A DNA stretch of 64,000 bases from Ditylenchus dipsaci. Its lineage: Eukaryota; Nematoda; Chromadorea; Rhabditida; Anguinidae. The DNA lies in contig SADC01000707.1 of assembly GCA_004194705.1 (NCBI GenBank), positions 434,001 through 498,000 on the forward strand, in the 5' to 3' direction. Position numbers and translations under genes: made by a program. Positions 46,701-59,700 of this stretch are shown here, piece by piece (the stretch's first letter is position 1; each line of letters begins with the position of its first letter). The notes under the pieces were generated by a model, which saw only the letters and a list, made by a program, of their open reading frames with translations, was not told the DNA's origin and did no database searches.

Positions 46701-47721
46701 ATGGGCATACCTGAATTTCGCAGCGAAATAAAATATTTTTGTTTTGCCTTTTTCTCTTAGATTCTTGCCAATTTTAAAGGTGATAACACTATCATGTAGC
46801 CCTGCGATTTTAGTTTCTAGCAAGGTATAGATCAGTGGAAGATCTCTGCAAATGTATATCGAACAAGTAAAAGTATGAAGCGAATAAAAAAAGGATTTGG
46901 TTCATACTTTTACCTTTTTGTTATAAATTTTTTATAGATCTCGCACGTACTGCTCTATTCCTTGCTAGAAACTCGAATCGCGGGGCTACATGATAGTGTT
47001 ATCACCTTAAAAAATGGCGAAAAATCTAGGAGAAAAGGGCAAAACAAAATTTGCTGCAAAATTAAGACTTTTTGCTGCAGAATTCAGGTATGCCCCTAAA
47101 AATGTCTTATGAACTGCAAAACAAACAAAAATTAGCAAAAAGGCGCGAATTCAAAAAAGGGCACAAAGTTACTCAAAGGACTGCGCACCATGTTAGCTCA
47201 GAAAACAGACCCTTAAAATTTAACTCAAGAAAGGTTGATTTTTGTCTGTGTTTTTCAAAGATTCTACAAAAAAACTTGCCAATAAATGGAACTTGATTCT
47301 GGTCAGTGACGACGCCAAGGACGTGCTCCAATATGTTCATAAAATATTTCTGGTAGAACAATTGAGCATGGCTCTTGTTTTCTGGAGCTGCTACTTTTGT
47401 CAAAAGTTCCCTCAGAATTTCAATTCCTAAATTATCGAATTAGTCAAAAACAAGGGCATTTTTAAAATTAACACCCATACCTATTTCAGCCACATTTCTC
47501 ATGGTATGTTTAAAGGCCCAGACAATGGCTTGGATGATAAGGTTGAATGAAGAGTCATCCAACGAGATTAGTACATTAAAGCAGTGCCGATTCAGTGCGC
47601 TCAGCAGCTGGAAGAAGTTGGTACGGTGTTCTGGAAATGCTTCCATATCCTTGTTGATCATTTCCAGGGTACAAGCAAATACAGCATCGAGAATGGCAGG
47701 GACTTGGGGAGAAGCGTCATC
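40776..47721 (-). CDS. XPO1: XPO1 C-terminal region
   Basis: Exons encode [33 protein letters not shown] and [13 protein letters not shown], then [64 protein letters not shown], and the last exon with [14 protein letters not shown] and [10 protein letters not shown]. It ends in an acidic DDDEVEMV before TGA (40776-40778), like the C-terminal acidic tail of animal CRM1. A poly(A) signal follows 19 bases later. Between 44763 and 47293 the phase is off by one, so a base is probably missing near the donor. Confidence 0.95.
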
Positions 47722-50700
47722 CTGTAACCAAAATTACTCTTTTTCATGGATTAGAGTAAGGGAGAGTGCGGGATTGCCAAAAAAGCTCATGGGAATTTAG
47801 AAAAATTTGCGTAAGTAGCTCATTCCCCCATCGATTCCCCAAGGAAAATCGATGACACTAGTCAAGGACATAGTCAATTATCTCAAATTGGAATTCCCAA
47901 TACAGTCAAACATCCCCTCAATCAACCCTTTCAGTACAGTCAACTATCGCAATACAGTCAATGATCCTAAAAGTTGACTCTCCCAATGGTGCTCATAAGA
48001 GAGCCGATAAACAAGTTTATTTTTGTACTCACCGCCCACTCACCACAGCACGGCTGAACTTTCGCTTATGAGGGGTTTACGACAATAAGGGGTTAAGTAA
48101 GCGTACGCCAGTGGCCAAGTACGTCTTTTGTACAGGTCCAGGAAAAATCCCTTGTTGTCCTTTTTGCAAGTAGGTGCTCTAAGCAGATGAGCTATCGGGT
48201 CGACCCGGCCTTTTTCCTATTTTCTGCTATCTGTCTGCCTCCCTCACAGTCATAGGCCTACCCAGGGGAGGAGGCTAACCGGGCTATAGCCCACCCCCGT
48301 CAGGATTTTTTTAGTTTTTTAGCATTATTTAGCTTTTTTGCCATCTTAGCCCTCCTGTCAGAAAAACCTGGGTACGTCTATGCTCACAGTTACATTGAAA
48401 CGCCAAGGCCTGACTGTGAGACGGTTGGTTCTGGTGCAGAATTTCCTGGACCCGAATCTGTGAACGTTTTTTCAAAAAAGACGGTATGGCTCGAGATTTT
48501 TAGCAATTTCTGAATGGCATCAAATGGGACCTGGGTATGTTCAGAAAATCAACTGATGCTTGTATATTTCATATACACATGCGTGACTTCCAAAGCCTGT
48601 TAAGTAGCGCAGGAAATCAGCTTGCTAATGACATATTGTTGTAGGGTTTATGATAAGTGAGTTTAAAATTTTGACGCTACTCGGTACCCGATCGGCGAGC
48701 ACTATATATACCAGACATATAGTAGAGACATATTTCAGACACATATCTAGACACATATTTCAGACATATCTATGACATATCCAGACACATATTTCAGATA
48801 TAAACTGAGCTCATTGAGAAAAGTACTTCATTGGGAAAAAGATGCATTGGGAAAAGTATTTCATTGGGAAAATGATGCATTGGGAAAATGTTTCATTGGG
48901 CAAGTAAATTCATTGGGAAAGTGTAAATTGGGAAAAACGATTACGCGCCAAAAAATCACCAGGTACAAAAAAATGTGCCTTCGGAAAAGTTTTTTTTTCT
49001 TTTTTATCGCTTCCTATTGCCTTACCGACATGAGATTTGCCCAAATAAGTAGTCAGTTACTACTAGTAACTCCACTCCTCATGTGAATACGGGTCCCTTA
49101 TTTGGTGACCCTCACTTGGGCCCGTCATTTAGGCACCCTCACCCTGTGAACATAAGGATCCTTCAATGTTTGATGCGTAATAAAAACCGACCGGTCAGCC
49201 TATGTGAGAAAAACAGTACACCCACTTTGAAAGTCCAAATTTTGAATTTAATTCGAAATCAAATTCTTGACTTTATGCCGTTAATAAGATTCTCTCCTTA
49301 GTTATAAAAATAATTTAATTTCATTTTTAGCAGGGAGGCTAGCGCGAGCTAGTGGCCAATTTATCTCTTGACTTCTGTTTTTGTTGTGAGCGTAGTTTGT
49401 TTATTCAACTGACGTTTATTTTTGTGGTTGTTTATCATACCCTGTAACATTTTTTCATCATTTTTTCCACCTCTGTTACACTACGTTCAAAATGACGCGG
49501 GAAAAGTCGCAGGCCCACTTTCCCGTCATTAGAGATGCCCTGTTATTGTTTACGATAGCTAAACTTCCATTCCTAGTGTTGAAATTGTCGCTTGAATCTC
49601 GAATTCTGCAATGGGTATTGATTTGTGCCACAAGTATGACCGCAAAGTTCGTCGAACGGCGCCCAAGGTTTGTCCTTTTTTCCTGACAGGTTTGTATGTT
49701 TTTAATAATTTCGATGATTTAGAGCGAGGATCCCTATTTGCGAGTCTTGGTGAAGTTGTACCGCTACTTGGCCAACCGTGTTGATGGATCCAACAAGTTC
49801 AACAAAGTTATTTTAAAGCGTCTCTTCATGGCCAAGCAGAACCGCCTCCGCTCTCCATTGCTCGTCTGGTGAGAAATGCCAAGAAGCCTGGAAATGAAAA
49901 AAAGATCGCCGTTGTCGCTGGGACTGTTACTGACGACAAGCGTCTCTATCAGGTCACATTAAAGTCTTATTTCCTTTCCTGAAATAAATCTTTTAAATTG
50001 CAGGTTCCTGCCATGACTGTTGCTGCTCTGCGTTTCACTACCGCTGCTCGAGCTAGGATTATCAAGGCTGGTGGGGAGGCGATCACATTCGACCAGTTGG
50101 CTCTTCGTTCTCCGAAAGGCGAAAACACTCTTCTGGTCCAAGGACCTCGCTTGACTGGTCAAAAGATTTTACAGTCAACGCTAGATACAACGAACCCCCT
50201 GGGGACCAGCCACAGGCTTCGTTATATCGAGCGCCAAATTCAGTCATTTTACTTCATCGCTGGCCAAATAAACGAAAAAATTGGTTCGTTATATCGAGAG
50301 TTCAATGTAACGGGGGTTCGTTATATCGAGCGTCGACTGTATTTAGGGTTCAAATTTTCAGCAACATCTTATCGCTACGTTGTAGCGCAGAACAAGGGCT
50401 ACAAAATACATTTTGCAGCATAACTTTTAAAAAATTCAAGAATTGGATTTTTTCGAGAAGGCTATATGCTTGAGCTGCGCTGCAATATGGCCATAAGATG
50501 TTATTTAAAATTTGAACCCTAAGTAAAGCTTTTATGTGCCTTAAAGTGATTATTTATTTTTGTCCGTAAAAATTTTGGTGTGTTTATATAAATATTTTTT
50601 ACATGTTTGGTGTCATTCGATTTCTCATCGATTAAGCTTTCAAACATGTCAAAGTGCCGAAAATTAAAAATGTTGTGGCGAAAATCCATCGATGCGTTTG

Positions 50701-53700
50701 TGTTGCGCCACCCTGTACTTTTATAACCAGAAGGAGTACAAATTAGTGTAAAACCTAGTCGTTTCAAAAAAATTCTGGTGCTCCCTTTTTGAGGTGTTGC
50801 GCAAGGGGCATGGGACCGCACTGTTTATGCCATGCTTTTCGAAATTACCGGTTTACCATGGAACTTGTAACTCAACTAATTTAGTTTCATCCGAACAAAC
50901 AATAGCCTACGCTAAGCCGTATCCTAAACAACTGACCTACATATGCAGCGATGTAAAATTTATGTCGTCTAAAATACTTGCCTTAAGTGATACAATTGAG
51001 ATCGACAACAACGAAAGAACTTTCGGTTCCCTGGCCGCAGGAACATTCATTTCGTAGTCCGCAAGCACAGTGGCGAACAGTGGTTGGATCACATGCTCAA
51101 TAACAGCTGCTGGAGATACCAGGGGTGTATCCTAAATTGAAAGTTGTAACTAAATTTTTAAATAGTGACCTTAAAAACTTACCGAGCGACTTTCAAAAGC
51201 ATGAGCAATCCATGTGGACAGCAATGTTAAAATCTCTTTTTTCACAACTCTCATTGTTTTCAAAAGTGGCTGCTTTAGGATGGCTTCACCATGCTCATTG
51301 ACAGCCTTGTTGAGGTTGCCAGAAGTCACTTGGTATATGGATAGCATGTCGTTTAGAATGCGTTTCAGCTAAAACCAATTCCTGTTGACCAATGGTGAAA
51401 AAGCAAGCAGGAAATAAGATTAGCAAAGTAAACATAAACCCAACTGTAATTTAACCATCCAGAAAATTTGTTCCATTACCTAGTTTACAAAATCTCAGCT
51501 TCTTCAGATTTTTTGAGCTTATCTTGAAGTATTTAGATTCAGAAAGACATTTTGATTTTTAAATCCTTAAAAAGCTTATTTTTATAAAAACTCATTCTTC
51601 AAAATATTGACCATTTTCAATCAAAATCCAATTTCCTACTCGTATTTTCCATGATCTATTGTCAAGGAAGAAGCTAGTCAATATTACAAATACCGTATTT
51701 TTCCTAATAAGCGCCCTCCCAAAAGTCGGAAAATGTACCCAAAATTACTTGACTTCATCGAACTGGTCTGTAAAAGATTTTTCAACTTTCAAAACGCAAA
51801 TTTATTAAGTTCTTCTCTATAGTTCTCTATTTGACACTGGAATATATGCCGCTAGGAAAAGTTAAGAAATCATAATCCAAATTCCAGCAGAAAATAAAGT
51901 GTAACCATTGATTTGTGAGGCTTATAAGTTTACATTTTATGTATGTTTTGTTGTATCAATTGGCGATACTTTGTTGTAGGGTTATAGAGGAGAGACTCAG
52001 CTTTTTTTGAGTATAAACTTGCGTTTTGAAAGTGGTAAAATATTTTACAGATTTATGTATGTTTTGTTTTGGACTTTTGGGGAGGGCGCTTATCAGAGAA
52101 AATACGGTACAGTCAAACCACGATTTCGTGCGCCCTCGATTTAGTGCGAACCCCGATTTAGTGCGACCCTGAGGTTGATGGACTTGGTCAAAAGTCTTTG
52201 AAAGTCTCGAAAGTGCAACCCCGATTTAGTGCGACCCCTATTTAGTGCGACTTTTTTCCGGTCCCTAGTGGTCGCACTAAACCGGGGTTTGACTGTATAG
52301 GCTAAATTACTGGTATACTCCCAGCCATACCTGCACGCTGAGAAAAATCGGCGCCGGGCGCCGGCGCCACAATTAATTCGGCGCCGGCGCTGACGCCTAA
52401 AAGAGGGAATACGGCGCCAGGCGCCGGCATCAAGCCATTTTTGTAAATAAAATAATAGAATGTAACAAAGACTAATCTAACATTTTATGTTTTTAAATAG
52501 AAATTTTAAATTTTAAAATGCGAATAAAATTTTCAAAAATATCGTGTTAAGGTTATTTGGCGCAAGTTCTTACACCACTGCGGAGTAAAATCCGGAAAAG
52601 AACTATTTTTCAAATTTATTGCCTTCTTTGGAATTTCAATCACAGCTGATCAAGCTGAAGAGGCAATCTTTGGAAACAGTGAACAACGAGTCGAGGAAAT
52701 AGTGGATAACTATCTTCATCAGATAGTGGAGAACATCAAAAAAAAAAAGCAAAAACCGGTGATGAAATTTTGTGATTTACATGTGATAAACATAAAAAAT
52801 AAAAATTTACTATAAGATTAAAATAACTTGTCTGCAAAAAATCCGAGAACATTTTGAATTTACTAAAACATTGTCAAGACAGCTGAAATCTTAACACTCA
52901 GACGCCGGCGCCGCAGCTGAAGTGGCGCCGGGCGCCGGCGCTGGCGCCGGCGCCCGACTGTTAAGATTTTTTAGCCGGCGTCGGCGCCGGCGCCCGGCGC
53001 CCGTGCAGGTATGCTCCCAGCACTCGAGTTTAGTATACCCTGAGCACCCCCAGCAAATACCTGCGCAAAAAAGGGAGCTCCAATGGATTTACAAGCTGAC
53101 ACATTCGTCTTCAAAATGTGGGCAAGATTGCGCAACACTTCAGAGTCAGTAAGAAGAGCCATGTCTTGACTGGCATGGTCTACAGCCTCACTCCAAATAG
53201 AGTTGGCAACAACATTAACTTTTCAATCAGCTGCTCTTGTATGGCGCGGTCCGACTGGCAGTAGATAATGTGGCCAACGGCTGAAAAAGGGGTGTAGAAA
53301 ACAGAAACTAAACCATAGCCGAAAGACCTACCTTCATAAAACACATGCACTTGAGGTTGCGACAGATCACAGATGATGCTGTTCAAGTTTTGCAAGATTT
53401 CATTGACAAATGGCATAGACTCTCCAGCTTGGATCTTAAAACAAAGAAACTGTAAAATTCAAAGAAGATCCAAGGAAAAAATAGCTTACCATAACAAAGT
53501 GTTGCCTGCATTTCATGACAATCTAAATTTGTGTGTTGGGGTTGTGTTTTGGCAAGCCGTTTTGAAGATTTTTTTGTTTCTTTTCTCAATAACAACTGGT
53601 CTAACCACAGGTTAGAGTGATTTGAAATCCTTAATCGACCCGGAAATTTGTCACAAATAATTTTCAATTTCTGTAATCTTGAGCTTTTAATGTAGAAAAT

Positions 53701-56700
53701 ACGGGTTCTGAGACCTGTCTACGGGCCAAATTTGCAGCCCAGGCCTGCGCGGAATTCCAAAATTTCAGCCCGGACCGGCCCGAAGGGGTTTTGAACAAAT
53801 TTTATAGATTTTTTTTGGATTTGATTCAGTCATGAATTTTTTGGTCCTATCCTCAACGGGGAGGGAGTTGCCTTGGCCCCGTGTTGTCGTTTTTGTTACT
53901 TTAATTAAGACAAGGGTAGGTCAGCGTATGTTAGAATAAACTTAAACATATTCTAAGATATGTTTGAGTCCAACCTAACATACGCTGGCTTACCTCTGCC
54001 TGAGCCTAAAAATCACGGGACCAAAGCAGAAAAACCGTGAAAAAAACCTAAAAAAATCGATTTTCGGATAATAAGTCTGTAAAAGCAGGTGTGAAACCCC
54101 GCGCTGATATTTTGGTGGATAGCCAAGAGTGTAGAGATCATTTCGTCACCAAACTTGTAAATAAAAGGAGATAATAAAATAAGGTGTGCACGCAGGGGGT
54201 ATGAACCGTCGACCCTAGGCGATGCGTATATAAAAGTTTCCTCCCCTTTTAAACATTAAAAAAATGCTACTTTTTGAGGAAAATTTGTTTCTCACCGACT
54301 AAAATAATGAAAAAACTAGGGTCTGCAGGCGCCTATCGGCGCCTATGCCGTTCGGGAACATTAGTTTTTCGGGCACTGTTCCTGTAGTTCGGGAACATCA
54401 GTGATTCATTAACATTAGTGGTTCGGGTAGATTAATCTTTCGAGTGCGTTAATGGTTACGGTAGATAATCCACCCTACCTGTTAACCTACCTACACTACC
54501 TCGCCTACCCTCGCCTATCATCGCCTATCTTCGCCTTCCCTTGCCTATCCTCGCCTACTCTTGCTTATCCTCGCCTACCCTTGCTTATTACCCTTGCTTA
54601 TACCCTTGCTTATGGCGGTAAGCCAAGTAGCACCGGATTTTTCAACTTTTTTTCTAATAAAACAATGCCTAGAATTTAATTTTAGGTTTAATTTTGTAAA
54701 TATATGTTCGATGTAACGCGACTTCTGATATAACGTAACCTTTTTCCGGTCCTAACGGTCGCATTATATCGAGACTCGACTGTATTAGTTGAACAAACCT
54801 TGATAAATGTGTCACAAGCCATGTCCTGTAAATATCAAGATATATCTGTACACTTAAATATCGTTTACGCCACCTGCACGCCCTCGTGGCTCTCGTGCAT
54901 GAACTCAAACAGTTTGTTGATGACGGTCTTTAAAAACTTCCAATGCACACGCAAAAACCTCGGGTATTGGCCAACCACATACATAATGTTAGAGGCAATC
55001 ACGGCTTTGTTGTCTTTCCCACGTTTTTGCTCACACAAACCGAGAAGATCTGCAAAGATATATGTATATACTGTTTTGTTCGACCATCATTAAAAATATC
55101 AAGAAACTACCTCTAATAACAGTGACCAAAAATCTCTTCTCGTCATCTTCATGCATGGCTCCACTAATTGAACCAATTGCCCAACATAGCTGAAAATTGT
55201 AAGCCAGTTGTAAAAACCATTCCCAAGGGGATATAAATTTAAGCTTTTGGCCGAAGTATGAAATAAATATATCACGAAAGAGGGGTGTTTTGCACTTCCA
55301 ATCCTGTTTACGCCTTGAAAACGTCGAAAAAACGCAAAAAACTAATAGGAAGAAAAACCAGCATTCTTACATCTACAAAATTACAACGCCCACAACACGA
55401 TTTTGAATGAAAAGATGATTTTTTCGGACCAACTTGTATTTTTGAAAAAGTTACTCACAGTGTTCAAATTTTCCAAGACCATTCTGCTCCATTGACTTGG
55501 TTCTGTAGTTTTTCAGTCATTTTTAACTCCGTGTCACGATAATCCAAGTGAGTCAGAAACACTAAAAATGTTGAACTTTTATCCTGCTTTCTACAGTTAA
55601 TTGTATTTTAACACCCCGACTTCCATGCGTGGTTTGACTGAAAATGTGAAGTTTTAAATATTTTATCTTGCTACTAAAGTACGGAAAAATGTCACAACTT
55701 TTATGTATTCAACATTTTTATGATTTTGTTGAATTTATTTTGTAGGGAAGAGCCGAGCGATCTTTTGCGCAGTCGTTTGCCTAGGTGTTTCGAAAATTTA
55801 GGCGCTGGGAAAACTCCGAATATTATAATATGACAATGACTCATATCCAAATGATCATGACTTTTTTCACGCTTTTGTAGGAAATTTCAATCTGCAAAAA
55901 AAGCTATGCAAATAATTTTTTCTATTGAGTTATGACCTCTGCAATATATGTCATTTTGGAGCTATTATTTTCTTTTGCTGCAGTGCGAACTGTCAATTTT
56001 GATATTCTAAAACCATATATCCTGTTCAGCATAATCATATATACTTCGAAAAAATGGCTTATACTAGGCTTGGCATTTGGAGTGAAAACGGGAAACCGGG
56101 ACGGGATTTTAAAATTTTTTGAAAACGGGACCGGGATTTTGAAAAATAACGGGAATCCCGCCGGGAAACGGGATTTTTTAAATACCATAAAAACGTAGGT
56201 TCACTACTTTGAAACGATCTTTTGAATGCTATAATTAGTGCAGAAAATAGAATTTGGAACTCAAAAACGGAAAAAAATTACTCCAATTGGACGACCACTT
56301 GGTTCTGTCGCTATGTAGGAAGTCCCGCAAAACTGCAGTCGGTTCATAGAAAAATATTAGAATTGAGAATTATATTTTTTAAGACAAAAATATAGCTACC
56401 TAATATAGCTGGCTTTTAAGAAATATACGGTGACAACTCCGGTACTGCGGTTTTGGTATTATCAAACTGTACTCAGGAGATGATTCTATAATGGAAGCAT
56501 TAGTCTTTATTTACTTTTGGCCTTAATATGCCACGAAAAAAGCTAAAAAAGCCAAAATTTACATTATACTTTTTTTTTTCCTTTTTTTCTTTTCTTTTTT
56601 TTCTCTAAATTGTTGTGCTAATTTTTTGAATTTTTTTTCGGTAACGTGTAGCTCAGGATCTCAGCTTTCTAACAAGCTATGAACTGACCAAATGAAGTTT

Positions 56701-59700
56701 CAAAAAATTAGGAAAAAATACTAAAATTGTAAATGAAAATGACCTCTGCAACATATGTCATTTTGGGGCTTTAATTTTGGAGAAATTGTAGAAATCTATT
56801 CTAAGACCTTTTCCTACAACTTTTTGTAAAATCACTGGGTCACTTGATAGCTTGCTAAAAAGCTGAGATTCTGGGCTACACTTGATAACACAAAAACTCC
56901 AATATATTAAAGTTTTAATTTTTTCGTGGCACATTTCAGCTTTTTCGTGGTATATTTCAGCCTTTTCGCAAACCAGATCAGTTTAATCCGAAAAAAATTC
57001 AAAAAACTCAATATTCAAATGATTTTTGTCTCCATTTTGTCTAATTTTGCATTTAGAGGGCCAGCGACAGCTTGCGACATTTCAAATTGCGACAATTGAG
57101 ATTGCAACAATTCAAATTGCGACAATAATAAGGTCTACGTTCTGAAAAATTCTGTCATCTAAATAAGCTCCTAAATTGCGACTGACCATGAATACAACTG
57201 TATGGTTATCTTTTGCAAGCTTACGAGTTTCGCTGACTTAAAAAAACCTGGACAGTATTCTTTGCATTCATAGGAGTTCAAACCGTCATACTCGGTTTGG
57301 AGAAAACTTTGCGGAAATTTAAATTATTTAGTCCAACCAAACCAAGTGATCGTCCACCCGAAGCAAAATTTTTTTTACCTTTTTTGGGTTCCAAAACCTG
57401 TTTTTTGGACTGATTCGGGCATGCTGAAGATGGTTTGATAATGGTAAAACGCCGTTTTCTCGGGTACTTTTCGAGTTTTGGTAAAATCAATTCTATGCCA
57501 ATACTCGAAAAATACTATACAAAGTCTTATTTTACTATTATCAAACCGTCTTTAGCATGTCCGAATCAGTCCAGAAAAAAGGTTTTGCAGCCCGAAAAAG
57601 TAAAAAAATTGCTCCAAGCGGACAACCACTTGGTTTAGCTCGTTCAAAGTGAAAAATTTTAACTAAAAGTGAGAGTGAATGTAAGAATGAGAGGCAATTT
57701 TTCCTTTGGGTACACATTGAGAGTGTGAGTCAGAATGAGAGTGAGAGTGAAAGGAAAATCTGCCAATTAAATACGGGGCTTTACTGAAATAAGTCTAACA
57801 GACTCTCTTGATCAGACAGCAGTCCATGATTTCCTGTTCGATATAAGTTTAGTTAATGTTTTTCGGTGCCGAGTTTTCCCTACTCAATGAAAAAACCTAT
57901 AGAAATAATAGAAACACGTGGAACAGAAGCTTATTTAGATGAGAAAATCTTTCAGAACGTAGCCCTTATTATTGTCGCAATATGAATTTGTCGCAATATG
58001 AACTTGTCGCAATTCAAATTGTCGCAAGCTGTCGCTTGCTATTTAGAGAGTATTTTTATAACTTAATCGACCATGTTGAACACGAGTCTGGTATCAGGAT
58101 ATCGAAATTGACAGTTTGCAATGCAGCAAAAGCATATGATAGCTCTAAAAATGACATACCGTATTTTCTCTAGTAGATAAAACCACCCCCTCCTCTTGTT
58201 TTTTTGACTAGAACTTCAAAGCAAGGGCCATTTATGATTTACAATTTCAAAATTCTTGGTCATCCAAAAATGAAGTTCCGGGAGCTCTATTAGAGGAAAT
58301 GCGGTATCTGACAGAGGCCATAACTCACCAGAAAAAATTTATTTGTATAGAGTATGAGAATTTCCATAAAATTTTCTACAAAACAATATTCTGTCTACAC
58401 TTTTCTGTTAAAGGGGCATACCAGCGCGTTACACCGCAAATTAAGGCGGGACCAGTAGTTTTTCAAAAATCGTCCTTGTTTTCACTCGCGTCGTGTAAAA
58501 TCTGATATTTATGACCTTATCCTACTTTTAAAAAGTAGGTACAAAACTTTCGTCGGATCAGGTAGAAAACTTATAGAAAATAGTCAAGAGAGAAATAAGT
58601 TGCTGGTCCCCGCCTTAATTGCAGTGTAACGCGCTGGTATGCCCTTTTAGCGTGAATAAAGTTATGATCATTTGGATATGAGTCATTGTCATATTATAAT
58701 ATTCGGTGTTTTCCCAGCGCCTAAATTTTCGAAACACCTAGGCAAACGACTGCGCAAAAGATAGCTCAGCTCTTCCCTACAAAATAAATTCAACAAAATC
58801 ATAAAAATGTTGAATACATAAAAGTTATGACAATTTTCCGTACTTTAGTATCAAGACGAAATATTAAAAACTTCACATTTTTAGAGGGCTATAGCCAAAC
58901 CTTTTTGTCTAGCATTTTTTAAACCAGAAACACCATCATGTCCAGCGTGAAATTCTGAGTCAGGAGTCCCAAAAGTATGTTATTTGAGAAGATCACCTAC
59001 CCAAAGTTTCTCTCATGGTCTTGTAGAGAACAACAGAGTCAGTGTCTTTAACCAGCTCTCTAACAGCTTCATTGTTTTCGTTAACCACCACAATTACTTC
59101 CTCTGGTTTAGCCATCCGACTTATCATCAACAAACGCAGCTCTGAGAGTGTGCTGGTGTAAAGTCGTCTTCTGGGTGTCTCATTATGGTTCTCTCGCAGC
59201 CTTCTGAGTGAGTCTATTAGCGGATGTTCTGTGGAGTCGAAGGGAGAGTCACGGAAAAGCTCCAAACACAGCCAGTTCCAGTAGTCAAGACAGATCTGAA
59301 AATATATTGGTCAGCAGCATTTAAAATCGAATGGGTTTGAAACAAATTACCTTGAAAACTTCAGTGTCTTCTACCTGACTGATCTTCAGTAAGTAACTGA
59401 GAGCCAACATGTGAGCCTTAAATAATGTGAAGTGTTTTTAATTCTTTGGCTAGGGGCGCATTGCATAAGCAGGGGTACCGTAAACACTCTAATTATGGGT
59501 CTCTCAACTTTGAGGATCTGTATCTCGGAGAAGAGCAACTATTTTGTAAGCATTTTTTTAAACGTTTTCTTAACTTCTACAAGCTGTACCGATCCCGCTT
59601 GTTAAATTTTCCCCCTAAAAATCTCGAGGTCAACTCAAAAATTTCTGACTCTGAGGAATCGGGAGTCATCGGGACTGCCCCTTAATTAGAGAGTTAACGA

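Larger units (their letters stand above)
53523..54798. other. XPO1 intron between the two micro-exons
   Basis: Holds a family D palindrome (about 53873-54020), a family E repeat with minisatellite tail (about 54318-54620) and a pogo-like remnant near 54705-54785. A tRNA T-arm-like word (minus strand GGTTCATACCC) lies near 54205. No exon. Confidence 0.5.
55640..58885. mobile_element. Composite element with long inverted arms (3.2 kb)
   Basis: Left arm about 55640-56040 and right arm about 58060-58885 share TTCGAAACACCTAGGCAAAC, TCATATCCAAATGATCAT and GAGTTATGACCTCTGCA-type blocks in inverted orientation. The arms and interior contain other elements: family C (56640-56895), a GCGACA palindrome (57062-58043), family A (58158-58306) and family F (58410-58652). 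It fills the XPO1 intron between 55561 and 59001. No transposase. Confidence 0.6.

Noticed and set aside
49842..49848. Programmed -1 frameshifting as the cause of the frame breaks
   Set aside because: Sites share no slippery heptamer or downstream structure and occur in unrelated housekeeping genes.
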